Origin: Trochalopteron elliotii
Taxonomy: Eukaryota; Chordata; Aves; Passeriformes; Leiothrichidae
Assembly (NCBI GenBank): GCA_024734555.1
Contig: JANPWX010000338.1
Location: 2,691,155-2,755,154, forward strand
Length of the DNA: 64,000 nucleotides
Direction of reading: 5' to 3'
Shown here: positions 40,901 through 54,895 of the stretch, one piece after another
Layout of the letters: every line of letters begins with the position of its first letter
Position numbering within the stretch: the stretch's first letter is position 1
The notes under the pieces: generated by a model
Databases searched by the model: none
Told to the model about the DNA's origin: nothing
Seen by the model: the letters and a program-made list of their open reading frames with translations, nothing else
Translations under genes and position numbers: made by a program

Positions 40901-43900
40901 TGATAGAAGAAGAATGGTTTTCTATTTGAAATATATTCTTTTTAACTTTGTTGTACAAATATTACAATAATTATAACTATTTAAATTAAAAATAGAATTG
41001 TTATGTGGTACTCCATTAGTAGAAATTTAGTATTCTTATATGCTAGCCCAGAATCTTTGAAAAAGCTTTTTTGTTGGGTTTTAATCAGATATTTGGTATG
41101 GGCAATATTTATTGTTGGTATTCAATTTATATGAAGGCTGTATAGCAAGTTTCATGGCAATTAAATAATTAAAATCTAAAGGTGTAATTCTTTTCTCTAA
41201 TGAATTCTTCTTATATTGTGGTCATTACTGAATAACACTTTTTTTTCCTTGCAATAAAGGTGGTTTTCAGATGTCACAATAAAGATGAAATTTCTGCTTG
41301 AGGAAGCACCTTATGTTTTGCTAGTAACTTAAATATGGCTTTTAGTTAGCTTTCAGAATGACCAGATGTAGTTTAATTGTACCATTCTTTTTTCATCTAT
41401 GGTCACTTTTTTATTTTAGGTGTCTTCTCTAAATAATCATTGTCACAAGTTAATTCTTTCACATGTCAAAAAACCACAGCCTATAGAACAACTATAAAGC
41501 GGATACTTCAAAGATTACAGGATGAAGTGTAAATTAAGAAGAAAGAATGTAACAGTGTGGGGTAATAAAGATTTGATTAGCAATCATGTTTTTACATAAA
41601 AGGTTTAATTAGCAATAGCTCATTTTCCTATTCCTGCTGGTCATTTTCAGGACAGTGATATATTGCTTTTTTGCAGTGAGCCATGCCACCCAATAGAAGG
41701 TGTTATGTTTTCATTAGCTGCAGACACTTCAGCATTATTATCTCTCACCTTAGTCTACACACCAATACAAAACCTGTCTGAATCTCATAATTCAAAAAGC
41801 CAATTGTACATGCAATAATTTTAAAACTATGGGATATTTGCTCAGATGTTTTGTTTCTTTTTAAATTGATGATAAAAGCACTAAATTGCAAATCAATCAC
41901 TGAGCCTCAGTCCTGATATTCTGTGTGCTTGAATACCTTGTTTGCCAAATACAGAATTTTATCTCTTGCATAGAAGTCGTTCTTCCAAAATGATAATCTG
42001 TTTATTTCTATGGTTTAGTAATTAATCTGAGCATATGGTATAATTTTTATTTTGCAGGTGCATCGATTGACATTACCTTTTTAAAGACTCTCATCACTTG
42101 TCATAATGACAGGACAGAAAATTATTTTTTTGTTACTGAATAGAGATTTTAATGGGTTTTCACTAACACAATTCTAGCCAAATAGTCCATCACAAGTTAC
42201 CTGTCATTCTTCAGTTTATTCTCTAGTATATTTTTCATACCAGAGTCATATGTGGGGATAAACAGTTGTAATAAGGTGAATTTCTAATGTCAACATATTC
42301 TGAGAAGCAGCAATAAATCAATAAGAATGTCTGAAGATATCAGAAAATATGAGGTATATGGAAATGATTAACATTTTGGACATTGGAGGAATGAAGACTT
42401 TTTTTTTTAATGTATTTAACAGTACTTTCTTTTGTGTAATTCTCAGTGGCAAAGAATTTTTATTCCAAAATTACTTGACATGGCTAATCTGTATCTCTTC
42501 AGTGCTTGAAAAGGCTGTGATAGTGAAGCTTCACAGGAGAGCTAAGAAAATGTGCATCATATATATGTAAAAATGGTGCAGAAATATTTTGGCTATTCTT
42601 CTAGAGTCTGAGCTTCGTGTCCTGATTGGTGAGACAGGCTTTACTGGCATGGTAAGCCAGCGAGGCGTAAGACACTGGGAGAAGCCTGGGATATTTGTAG
42701 GCTTATTAGTTTCTCCTGTGCTAAATTAGTGCTGTTGGAGATGGTGCTGCCACTAAAAAAAATGGCAAGAAGTTAGGAGAGGACACACATTCAGAAGAAG
42801 AAAGCAGCAGATGCAATGGCATTCTGCAGTAGGGATCATGAAGAGTCGGGACTGCAGTGAGAAAACAAAGGTTCTGTTCCAGACACTGAGGTGTGTTGTT
42901 CTAAGATATGCAAGAGGGAGAAGGAGCTATATAGGAGAAGAAACAAACAATATTGAATAATGGGTGTAATGATGCAGAGCAGGAGATGAATATGTGGGAA
43001 AAAAGGAGGCTCTGAGTCTGTCATAATTCATGATTAACATTTGGGATATAGTGACAGAAAGGGGCAATTTGAGAAATGGAAAGTTTCAGGTGGCAAAGTA
43101 AACAGTAGGAGAACAATTAGAGCCATCCAGGAGCTATTAATCCTGAATGATCATAAAGATACTGGTTAAGAAACTCAAGAAAAAGTTATCCCAAGGAAAG
43201 TATGTCCAAGTTCAGAGAGTAGAAAGGCTTGAAAACAGAATCTTGAAATACATGACCCTGGCCAGTGCAAGTCTTTTTCCTTTTTTTTGAGCTGGGAGGA
43301 GGTTTGTCATCCCAACATTTTTAGCTGGAGTTACTTAGGATTCATATCTTCTCCAAAGTCAGCCTTAATTAATAACTTTTTTCTCACTCACCAATAAAAC
43401 CTATACAAAAGTTAAAAGTTAAAGTGGCTGAATTCTATCAGCCTTTTTCTAGTATTTGCAGTAAGAAATAATGACAGAAGCAGTTCTAGAATAGTTTAAA
43501 TGGGTAATTGATTTAAATCTGGATTTTTAAAATCAGCAAGGATTGTATATCATCTTTCTCAGAAAGTCTACTTGTATTCAAAAGAGGTCACTTTCTGTAT
43601 TCCCTGAATGGGAAAGTGAAGGCCAAAAATATTTACCCTCCTTCCTCCCACTCCTACTGATGTCCTCATGTTGGTGATTTGTTATGGCTGCCTCTGACAT
43701 GAATAGTAAGAGATGGATTCTCAGTGAGGAGGTATAGCAACTTAGAGTAATTCAACTATGGATTTTAATTCAAGTATTGAAACTGATTGTTGCAGTCATA
43801 AGAATTTGTGTATTTCGCAGGCATGATACCTTTTTTCAATAAAATTAGGTCCCACCAATTCTAAATATGCATTTTTAGTTGAGTATCTATATTCACAACA

Positions 43901-44077
43901 AACTGAGGGGTTTGAGCTGTGGCTATGAAGCAGAATTTTCCTTGGCTGAGTGCGTAACAGCAGCTCATTTCATTTCAGTATGTTGTTGATAGAACATGAA
44001 TTACATCAAGGACAAGGCAGGGGCTCCTGGTGTTCCACAGTAAGCTGTTTTGGTGTGTGCAAGGATGCATTTTCAAC

Positions 44078-44116
44078 CTGATAAGTGATGATAACTTGTA
44101 ACTGATAAGTGATGAG
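44078..44116. repeat. 24-bp tandem duplication
   Basis: ctgataagtgatga occurs at 44078 and 44102, a period of 24. The second unit is partial. Confidence 0.75.
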
Positions 44117-44269
44117 TTGGCCCTTGAGGACCTTTGGCCTGGGAGAAGCATAATTCTCTTTTATCAGCACCAAAGGATAAATGAACAGGATGACAATTTT
44201 ATCATTAACATCAAGTCATTTTCTGAAATTCTTGCACTGTAAATAACTCCACATTCAGACATACTGTGG

Positions 44270-44365
44270 TAGAATCCTGGCATCATTAAGGCTGGAAAAG
44301 ACCTCGAAGATCATCAAGTCCAACTAGATGGTGTCCCCAAGTGCCACATCTGCACGTTTTTTGAA
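44270..44365 (-). mobile_element. CR1 LINE 3' tail, reverse orientation
   Basis: Reads tagaatcctggcatcattaa, ggctggaaaagacctcgaag and atcatcaagtccaact, the complement of the CR1 3' terminus (usually agaatggtttgggttggaagg and so on). It stops after about 95 bases, so it is a very short 5'-truncated insertion. A + strand CR1 lies about 480 bases to its right. Confidence 0.8.
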
Positions 44366-44849
44366 AACAAAGTTTTAAATTCTGTTACTGCCTCCTGCGG
44401 TAATATGCAGGGCCAAAGATGTCGTCTGTTTGATCAGATAAAGGAGGTAGAGGCTCTCTCCTGTAAAATATCAGGGGAGATTATACCCATATTCCTGAAC
44501 TTATAAAAGTCATAGATGTGTTTGACTGACGGAAAGATGTTTGCACGTGATTGAACAATCACTTTGGCTGTAGATATAATCCACTGTTAGCAGGTGACTG
44601 CTTGTCTTCCTACCATATTGGGACTAGTCAACCCTTTGGCTTAGCCGAAAAGCTCCCAATTATATTCCTGGCCACTTGTCTCCCTAAAGTAAACTGTTAG
44701 ATTTATCTTCTATGAGCCTGAAGGTGCTAATACATCTTAAACCTCTTAGCTGGAAGTAATATCTAGTTTGTATTTGAAATGCAAAACACAAAAAGGAAGC
44801 CTACAGAGTGGAAGGAAGGACAGGTAGCCTGCAAGGAATACAGAAAAAT

Positions 44850-45500
44850 TGGGATACGGGTGGATGAGGAGCTCAGCATGACCTGTTAATGTGCACTTGT
44901 AGTCTAGGAAGACAACTGAATCCTGGGCTGCTTCAAAAGTAGGCTGGACAGCAGGAAAAGATTCTGCCCCTCTGTCCACTCTTGTAAGACTCCACCTGAA
45001 GTGCTGTGTCCAGCTTTGGGACCCCCATCAGAAGGAAGTGGACTTGATGGAGTGAGTCCGGAGGAGGTCCATGAAAGTGATCAGGGGACTGGAGCACCTC
45101 TCCTATGTAGACAGGCTGAGGGAGTTGGGGCTGTTCAGTCTGGGGAAGAGAAAGCTCTGAAAGGACCTTACTGCAGTCTTCCAGTGCCTAAAAGGGGCCC
45201 TACAAGAGAGCTGGAAAGGGATTATTTATAAAGGGAGTATGGTGACATGACTAAGAAGGATGGCTTTAAACTGGGACAACTCAAGTTTAGATCAGATATT
45301 AGAAAGAAATTCTTGACTGTGAGGGCAGTGAGGCACTTGAATACAGAGGCTGTGGATGGCGCATCCCTGGAAGCGTTCAAGGTCAGCCTGGATGGGATTT
45401 TGCATAATCTGATGTAGTGGAAGTTGTCCCTGGCCATGTCAGGGCTGTTGGAAATAGATTTTTAAGATCCCTGACAATCCAAGCCATTGCAATTCTGTAG
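44850..45500 (+). mobile_element. CR1 LINE fragment, about 650 bp
   Basis: Recognisable blocks in order are ggtggatgaggagctcagca, gaatcctgggctgcttcaaa, ctccacctgaagtgctgtgt, ggagcacctctcctatgtag, gggctgttcagtctggggaa, ttcttgactgtgagggcagt and ggcgcatccctggaagcgtt. It ends at ttgcaattctgtag. The body is better preserved than the 33620 copy. Short open frames here are CR1 remnants without function. Confidence 0.88.
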
Positions 45501-45533
45501 TGTGGCTGGTGGAGTAGGTGACACACAGAGGCA

Positions 45534-45560
45534 CATCATCCGCATCATCCACATCATCCA
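45534..45560. repeat. 9-bp tandem repeat
   Basis: Three copies of CATCATCCR just after the end of the CR1 at 44850-45500. Confidence 0.8.
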
Positions 45561-46411
45561 GAGCTGGGAGTGGAGGAGTGGAGTGGAGGCCTCACAAAGC
45601 TCTGGGGAGAATGATATACATGGGCACAGGGATGACATGGTTCCAGCCCATTAACTCTGAAAGCCAGGAAGATGCCCTCGGAACATTGACTTGTCTCAGG
45701 CCAGTTAATTTGCCTCAGGCAGATAACTTACTGGCAGTATTTGTCATAATCTGGTAGATCATAGAACCTACACCTGCAAGTCCTTTCTTTTACAGTCACA
45801 ATGTTTGCTGTCTGCTATTACCCATCCAAATCCATGGTCTGAACTCACACCCTTAAGGTCTTTTCAAGGTAGGGTCCTTGTTTTCTCAGTCTGTCTAAGA
45901 TTTATTCATGTTGGAATAACAGTCATTCTTGAAATTAATTATACTATAAAGCACAGTCTTTGGGAGATGAATTGAGTTATTCTATTTATTTTTATTACAT
46001 TTTGTTTGTATTTTTATTATGAGATGGACTTAGATGTAATCTAGCTCTGGGATGAAAAGTAAGAAATTATCTAAGATGGAAAAATAGTCTCACAAGTTCA
46101 GTTGAGACTGAGAGTTCTAATGATTATCTGCCTTCTTCTGATGTTATACTCCCTAGATATCATTATGTGATGCTTCTGATAATGCATTGTGTCTTTATAT
46201 CTATCCATAAACTACTACACAAATTATTTGCAACCCAGTAGAAAAAGGACAAGGGATTATATCTCTCTGACAAAACTGAGAGTCACTTATAGCTGGGTGT
46301 TTGCTGGAGATACATACGTGTATATATCTCAAGTGTACTCCACACTGGAAAGCTTTCCATCTAATATTATATTTCTAGTGAGATGGCAGCTTTCCCATGC
46401 TGTGTGTGTAA

Positions 46412-46450
46412 CTATATAAATATATATAAATGTATATATACACACATACA
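46412..46450. repeat. TA-rich dinucleotide tract
   Basis: Interrupted TA/TATAAA repeats passing into CACACATACA. Confidence 0.75.
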
Positions 46451-49400
46451 ATTACCTTCCTCAAACAGGTTTGCTAGAATATAGAAGAAATTGGAAAATA
46501 TTCCTGTGGTTGTCTCTAGCAGTGTTAAGGAAAACCTAGTAAAAAAGAGCAGAAAAACAAACCAAGTCATTTCCATTTGAGCTAAATTGTTCTGATATTC
46601 TTCATTTTTATTTTTGCCTATTTTGTAGTATGTATTTATGCATGAGATATCAGTAGCATCTGATTATTAGTATATAGTGCCAACCAAGATGGTGCCGTTA
46701 TTGAAACAAATGCTATAGTGAGGGTAAGTGTTTAGCATATTCCAAGTTGCTTATGACACATTTTTTTGGTGAAAACAACAAGTTATTTTCTCAGCTGATG
46801 TGCTTCTGTGATGCACATTTGGTTTTGTTGGTTTAGTCAAAGACTGTCCATCCATCTTTAAATTCATCACAGTGTCCAGATGGAGTATTGCACTTGCTTT
46901 CAATTGCCAGTCCAGGGTGAAATAAATGTCAGCATTACTGTTGACTTAAGTGGTGCCAGGATTTCACCCACACAATCTAAACTTAACATGTTTGCTTTCT
47001 GTTTCGGTTTTATTTTTATCTCTTTCATAGCAAGGAAGTCCTTGCCATTTCCAAAGGGCAAGGAAAATATCATGGTTCATTGTTTCTAGATTTTGGTGTA
47101 TAGTGATTTCATAAGCATGAATGTTGAAACGGTTGTAAAACTAGTGCCTTTTTTTTGTTTTTGTTGTGGTTTTTTTGTGGGTTTTTTTTTTTTTGTTACC
47201 GGAAAAGTAATGAAGCATATTAGCTCTGGTCAAAAAATACCTTTTGAATCAATATGGCGGATAACGTATGTTAGGAAGGTAACAGAACACAGCTGGGATT
47301 TGAATAAATGAACTAAAGTCCTCCTTTTGCAACACAGCTTCTATAGGAATTAGATAACTTCCTATCATGGGTGATTTCAATATAGATTTCAAAGGAGGTT
47401 AGAATATTGAAGCAAATAGCTCATTCTTGAAGATCTTTTGTTGTTTTTAACACATTGAATTAGCTCGTTACAGCTGAATATGTAGTGGAAAATAGCATCT
47501 GTTTACACTGCAGAACTATAAAAATTATTTATCAGTAACAGAATAAGGAGCAATTTGCAAAAGCTAATTATATTTGTGCACTTATTTGCAAAAAGTAAGT
47601 TGTTAATACATACTCTAGGGAAAAAGAACTTACTGGTTTATGCAATTTAATAGTAGTGTTAAGCATAACGTATTAAAGAAATTTTTAGGCATCAGTTTTT
47701 AAAGTTATAAAGCTATGAACGTAAAAACATGGCGGTCCCATATTGCTGCTTCACCTGTGCTCAGTGGTGGCTGAACTCCAGAAAGCATCCTAAACCTCAC
47801 TGAGCCCAAATCAGTTCAAACTCTCCATACACCCCAAATGTCCCCCACCAGCTTAGAAACCTATGTGGAGATTTCCTTATTGAGAATTCTGTCTTTATTT
47901 AGATAGAAGTTTTCAGTACTATGTGCTCCATTGTATGAATTTGGGGTGCTGCAAAGCACACTGAGGCATATTAATTATCCCAGCAGTGAGATATGTCACA
48001 GATGTAAACTGAGAGCTATTCACAATTTCAGTTCATCATTTGAGATGAAGTTAAAGATTCTTATTTCCATTTAATTCAAAAAAGATTCAGAAATCTCTAC
48101 AGCTTTTTACCAAAGACATCTGTTTTCCAAAAGTAGTTTTTTAGGGACTAGGGAAGACATGCTATCTTTTCCTTAGCCCTGCCATAACAAAAGGAAGAAC
48201 AACATAAAACCAAGAAAGAACAAATAAATAAATACAAATTTGTTAACTAATCTTGTGAATAGATATGAAGAGATCTGCCTTCTCCAAAGACTTTGGAGTC
48301 TCAGCATTAAATTTCTGTACCAAATTTGAAATTTCACTCTTTAAGTAATCTCTGCCCAAGCAAATGTCTGAGGCTTTAAAATCAGAAAGAGCTTTTATAC
48401 CTGTCTAGTTAAACTTTTTTTACATTATACACCTTATGATTTCATATAGCTGTTCCAGTTTTGAATCTGAAAACCTGTGCTTGATTAGAGGAGATGAGAA
48501 ACAGTAAAGCCAATGTAGGAATATAGAGCATTTCTGCGACACTTGTCATATAACACTTCAACATCTAAAATGACCTGTTGATTTCAGAGGAACTGTTCTT
48601 ATCCAGTAAAGTTTGTAGGGTTGCAGCCCATTTCTTTTAGCTTCAATAAGTATTTGGTTTTGTTCAGTGGAAAAACACACAGATTTTCAGATTTCAGTGT
48701 GACATCAGATAAGTAGAAAGTTTGTAGGAAGAAGAAAAAATGTAACTGCAGTGTAAACAGTAAGTGATGTCAGAGCATCTCATTAGGTTTTGTATACTAT
48801 TTGATATCCCTAACTGTGGCTTCCTGCATGGAACCTAACAGCTTAAAGCAGTTAAAGATTCTGACCTGTCAGCTTTGTACTGGAAGGTGTCATTGCCATT
48901 TCTGTATTGATGATAGCGCAATGACCTACATGTCTCATTAAATAAACTCCAGTTTTCAGCCTTTGCTGCTTTTGGAATAACTTGATCTATTCACATATAT
49001 GTATTACTTTAAGAACCAATGTATTAATTGATTTAATGACTAACTTTAATGGCAGATTTAATGACTTCCTCACAAGCAGGTCTGTATGCTCTAGGTATGT
49101 GTTAATGTAATGAATCAAAGTACTAAAGCTCTGGTTGTTGGTATTACTGGAAAACCTTGTGGGTACATACAGTACCTTGTGAACTTCCATGAGGCCCTGA
49201 ATGTGTTCACAGAATCACCCAAGGATGATTGAAAGTAAGGCAAAACAAATAAAAATATGTAAAGGAATAAATGTAACCGTATTGTAGACTGACTGATCTT
49301 CAAGTTCCTATGCCTTATAAACCTTTGTTCAGTCTGGATATTTGGGTTATTTTTCTCAAAATATTTTCTCCCTGGCTAATTGTTTCACTAAAACTAGTTT

Positions 49401-49540
49401 TAATGTAAATTTACTTCCATGCTATGGCATTAATTTTTATCACCACTTAAGCTATTAATGTTCTATTTATATTGATTTATTACATAAAACAATTTACTTT
49501 TGTTTCTAGTAGGTAACAGCATTTATTCATTTTACTCTTC

Positions 49541-49561
49541 TTTTTTTTTTTTTTTTTTTTT
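49541..49561. repeat. Poly(T) run of 21
   Basis: Uninterrupted T run. No recognisable retroposed sequence lies to its right on the minus strand. Confidence 0.8.
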
Positions 49562-52500
49562 AATGTAACCTGTATTTCTGCCTAGAGAGAGAAGTCCTAT
49601 GGATACACCTATAGTGGGACTTCTTAAGCAAATTACTGGCATAGGACTATTTTAGACATAAAAAATGTGTCTAAATAAGCAAACAACTAGTGGGCCGAGA
49701 ATTCTTTTATTCCAAGGAAACACATTGCTTCTCTATGGATGTTTCTGCACATGGAAGGCTTGGGTTGCTTTCAAGATATGAAGGGAATGAAATAATCTAT
49801 AGACTCTTCCATCCTTAAATTATCAGTCTTTGTGCATCTGTGCAAACTTTTCACAGTGGAAAAGTTCCCATGATATTTTACATATATTTACAGCTTTCTA
49901 CAAGAGGGCCAGAGATTTAACCTGGGAACCTAGAGTCAAGCCCACATAAAATAGAATTGTAATCAGAAAATTTGAGCATTTATGTTTCTTATTGTGGGTT
50001 TTGAATTCCTGCTTACAGGTAGACGCTGATTTAGAGGACATCAGAAATATTTAAATGAAAATAATTATTTAAATATAAATCGAAAAATGAAAAATCTATA
50101 ACTATATTTTAATGAAAGAATCAGAAGGTTGAATCAACATTTTTCTGAACTCAAAACTGAAACTTGAAAAGCTTCTAGTAATTATAGTATTAAAAACAGT
50201 GATTCCAATAGAAGTATTAAGACTGTGTTTAGGAGCAGTTACAATAACTCTGTGGACCTCTCTTTTATGGTTTTGTATATAGAAGTCATATTAATTTGTT
50301 TGTAATTTCAAATATAAAGTTCAAATCATAAGGAATTAATAATTAAATAGGCACTTTTTGAGCTTTTTGTGTTTTCCATGAAATTTCTTGTAGTATCTTT
50401 GTGTCTGACCACTACTCTTCCATGAGCTTTGCTTCAGTCAAAAAATATCAGAGATTAAAATTCAATGAGATTTTTATTGTGAATATAAACAGACAGAAAT
50501 AGTTTCCTTGGCAACAGAGAGCAGGGGAAAACACTCAGACAAAGTACTCTAAACCCACCTACTCAGCTTTCTGTAGTTATTAGTTCACAAGATGCGTGCT
50601 GAGGGAATCAAGTGGGTTTTGTTCAAACAGTGAAAAGTTTCTAAATTAAATGAGTGTCTGGGCAGGTAAGTGTATATGTTGACCCTTGACTCCAATTAGC
50701 TGTTGTGAACAAAATCAGGTGCTGGCTCCATATCCAACACTGTCATTCTTCTGATGACACCAGAAAAAAACTCAACTTTTTAACACTATTCATAAAATTG
50801 ATATTAAGTTCAACAGCATCCATTGTTTTGAAGTAAATATCATTTGTATATAACCTTAATATTGAACTACATTTACATTATTAATACAATTAATGCAATT
50901 AAAAAATATGTGGTGGTGTGCACTGCTAGTGCAAGGAAGCTGGGGTACATATCTACAAAATAACAGTAGCATATATCCTTTGTTCAAGTTCTCCGTTTGG
51001 AATACGTCCGTTCCAGATTCAAAACTGGAAGCATATATATTATGTTTACTCAGCTGAATTAATACAGGCTTTATTTTATGATATGCATAGCTCATAGCAG
51101 TGTGTATAGATGAACTTTTTTTGTATATAATTCTAATATTAAGCTGAGATTAATCATTTGGGTAGTCTTAATGAAAAAAATACCAAATGGGTTTAATATT
51201 CTCTTGAAACTCTAACTACAATAAGATTTGCTATGGGGAAAATAAATTATGCTGCCAATTAATACAGTAAAGATGAGATTAAATGTTAAAGTTAATTTTA
51301 TTGATGATAGCAGTTTTCAAAAGACTGTGTTTCATCTCCCTATCAAAAGAGCATCCCCCTAAACAACCATATTGCTTTGGAAGACAGAATACTGGAACTT
51401 GATAGCCTTGTCAAAATAAGCTTAAAACTGCTTTGCCTTAACAATAAAAAGGATAAAATAGATGGCAGAAGGAATGGCCTGTTTAATGTATTTCAGCATG
51501 TAACAAAATTTTGTTGTGTTGTATGAAGTAATGGTGTCCTTAAAAGAAAAATGCCAGGTATGAGAACTGATTGATTAATTGAGTTATCTTCCCTTCAGTG
51601 TATATATTTTGACATAATGTCTGTTGCCTGAGAATGCAGTGTGTTATTTTCAGGCAGATTTTTGTATCTTGCCTAAATTATTTCAGGTAATGTCACACTC
51701 ATTGGCAGTTTATAGTACAAGCAGATGCATGGTCATAAAAATACTGTCTTATGGGACAAGTGAAGTTAAGTAGGAAATTTTTACCTTCTTCATCTGACCA
51801 AGATAAAATAAGTTTTGCTTTCCATAATGAAAATATTAAATTCATTTTCATAATGAAAATGAAATTGATTTTACTATACTCTGGATGGTTTTACCATAAG
51901 AATGGTGTTGATGCCAATCTCTCACAATGTGGTGCAGGCTCTTGCCGGGTGTAATCTCTCACCATTATAGAAATTACTCTGGAAAAAGCCCAAGAACAGG
52001 GAGTGGGATAGAGCAGATTAATTATGCAAGGGTGCTAGTGAGCTCAAGAAGCACTCATTCACTCTGATCAGTGAGTCTCAGGGTACATTCATGAGTATAC
52101 TGAATAAATGCTTCAGAAAGGAGAAGAGGGAGTAAAAAGAGGGAGTTTTCTTTCCACAGAAAGATTAATATCTGGGGAATAAGATATTTGGACATTTTAT
52201 TCTGCCATAATAATGGAGAATTGTTTGGGGTTTTTTTTCCTACAGAAAAGACTTTTGTGGTTCTTGACCTGTTATTGTATATTTGGTTCTAGGGAAAGGG
52301 GTGAATTGATCAATCATAGTTCAAGGGTCAAAAGCTTTCCATCAGAACATGTCCAGAAAAAGTCATATTACACATATCCTTCGTGCTTAGTGCCACAGTT
52401 ATGTCTGGGTGAATAAGGTAATTAGATTCCAGAATTGTGTTGTGATAGACTGCGCAAAAAATTTAAGTGACACAACTCAGAAGATAAAGGTAAGCTTAGC

Positions 52501-53586
52501 AGAAGGTAGAAATAATGATAGGCAATGTTCATCAGCACCATAATTGACTGCAGATTTACTTTGTATCAGGCAGAAATTAAGATAATTGTTCAATATGAAA
52601 CATGTCATCATGTTGACATCATCTTTGAAAATTACATTACATGTTTTCACTTAATCTCCTATTCTGCAAAGGCTGGCACAGGTAGGTAGTTGTTTCATGT
52701 ACAGTGTCTGTGAAACTGCTGAAGTCTGTGGAGTTTTTCCGTTTTCTAGTGGGTAAGCACAGGACTTGTGTGTAATCCTGAATTTCCCGTGTGCACTCAC
52801 TCGGCAGACAAAATAGAGGACCTTGTAAGAAAGTATTTTTTTAAATTTAATATTGCCTCAAGTATAAGCTTACCTACTAAATCAAGTAACTATATCTCTG
52901 TGAAAAAGATTGCACAATCCTCTATAAAAGTTTTTAGCTGTTTTGCACTGTTAGAGCCCTGCTTTAGGCTGAACCTAGAAGTGTTTGGCACTTCAAGGCT
53001 GTTAGACTTTATCCCTGTAAACTTTTCCAGTTTACTTACTGGAGAAGTTCCATAGACATCAGCTTTGGTTATGTAAATGGCACATAACTGGTAGGATACA
53101 GATGTCTCAGCTGCATACTGCAACCTTCCCTGGGCAATGCTGTCATCACTGCCTGGCCAGCCTTTGGAGTCACTAGAAAAAAAAATGATACACTTGTTCC
53201 AAAATTAAAAAGGTCATTTGAATTTTATCACTTTCTTGTGTGCTTAGGACATCAGTAAAATTATTTTTCAAATACTTATTGACAGTCCAACTATAGGAAA
53301 ATATTTGTACTCAGAGATTATGATAATGTGTGATAGACATCTCTTAAGCAATTTCTCTTCATCAAGGACAGAAGCCTTCTTGGCTTATGCAGTTATGTAT
53401 TACTGCTTTCCATGTGTGCCCAGCTCACTGACAGTATTAGTTTGAACTGGGAGTCTAATTTTTTTGTTGCTGTTTTAGAGCTTTTTGTTCTGAAAAATCC
53501 TGACATTGTTGCAGATCTATTTTTCAAAATTACTACTATTGTATTGTGAATAATAGCAGAGGTGAGGGTAGCATCCCATAGCTGGT

Positions 53587-53607
53587 AAAAAAAAAAAAAA
53601 AAAAAAA
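53587..53607. repeat. Poly(A) run of 21
   Basis: Uninterrupted A run after atagctggt. I see no gene-like sequence upstream to suggest a processed pseudogene. Confidence 0.8.
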
Positions 53608-54768
53608 GAGATGGCATGATCTTCTGAAGTTCCAGGCAGACGGAATAGACTTTCCAGCACTCTCAGCCCTCTCGGTTTTTTGCTTTCTTAGGGTGCAGAC
53701 AGACTAGTTTTGCTACTAGTTAGCCAGATGAAAGCATGGAGGAGCGCACTCTCCACCAATAAACATCTTTCAAAATGCATTGTGAAATGAGAAAGACACA
53801 ATGCAAGATAGTTGGATTTAATTTTGTGAGGAAGAATCAGTGGAATATATTTGCTACACCTTTTGCAGAAGTTTTTTTTTTTTTTAATTTGAACTTGCTT
53901 TCATTATGAAGGCATTGCCTAGAGGGAGTCATTAAGGCAGGAAAGCAATCTGTAAGAAGAATGGTAAAATGAGGTGGATCAAGAGGGATATGAAAAAGAA
54001 GATGCAGTGCTGCAAAGTTAAAAACTCTCTGAGAATAGGATGAGACCTGTTTTTTGTCTCAACATAAAAACTAAGTACAATGTTTTTGTTGGACCACTGC
54101 CTAAAGAACATAAGTGAGAAGGCATATAATCTAGTGAAGTACATTAGTCAGGCAGACAAACTTATTTTGAATACTGCCATGTAGATGTGTTGACTTTAAT
54201 TGTAAGAGAATACTCTCTGGATTGTTTAAAACATTTCATCTTTCTCAGTGTATTTTACACATTTTAATGTGCTTGGTAATATGATCTCCTGATTGTGATA
54301 CAATCCTGCACTTAAGCAAAGAAAATACAACTGAGTCTTTTACACTACAGCTCTGTCTTCTGACGGTTCACATCTGCATACAGAATTTTTGTTCTTTTAT
54401 AGTATGTTTGTGTGTGTGGTTATAACATAAATATACAGACAGATTTTATAGAGAAATCCTTTTGTATATTTGAGCAATTTGTCAGGGTTATAAAATGTAT
54501 GGGTTAGAAAGGTCCCTAATTATTCAACACTGGTACACAGAATTAGAGGAAAAGTATTAGGAGATGCTTAAATTGACTTGTACTGCTCAAATACGCATGA
54601 ATTAATCAGAAATAACATTGAAAAGTGGTTTGCTAGCAGACATCTTGCCACTTCATTGAAGGCGTTCCCACAGACCAAAGTTTGTCTACATGTAATTTTC
54701 AGGATCAGGGTCCTCAAAATTTATTTAAGGATCCTTGAGTTTTCAACTTAGATACAAAGTAGTAGTAA

Positions 54769-54895
54769 AAATTACTATAATTACATTATATGTTTATGTA
54801 ATTATATTAGTGATATAATTTTATTACTATATTTAGTATTATTTGTATCTTACATAATTATTTATATTATAATGAATAATAATGAAATATTTTTT
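54769..54895. repeat. AT-rich low-complexity tract
   Basis: About 125 bases dominated by ATTA/TATAAT with very few G or C. Nothing coding. Confidence 0.75.

Noticed and set aside
45001..45231. 76-codon open frame
   Set aside because: It lies inside the CR1 fragment at 44850-45500.
53587..53607. Poly(A) run as the tail of a processed pseudogene
   Set aside because: No gene-like sequence or target-site duplication is visible around it; simple slippage suffices.
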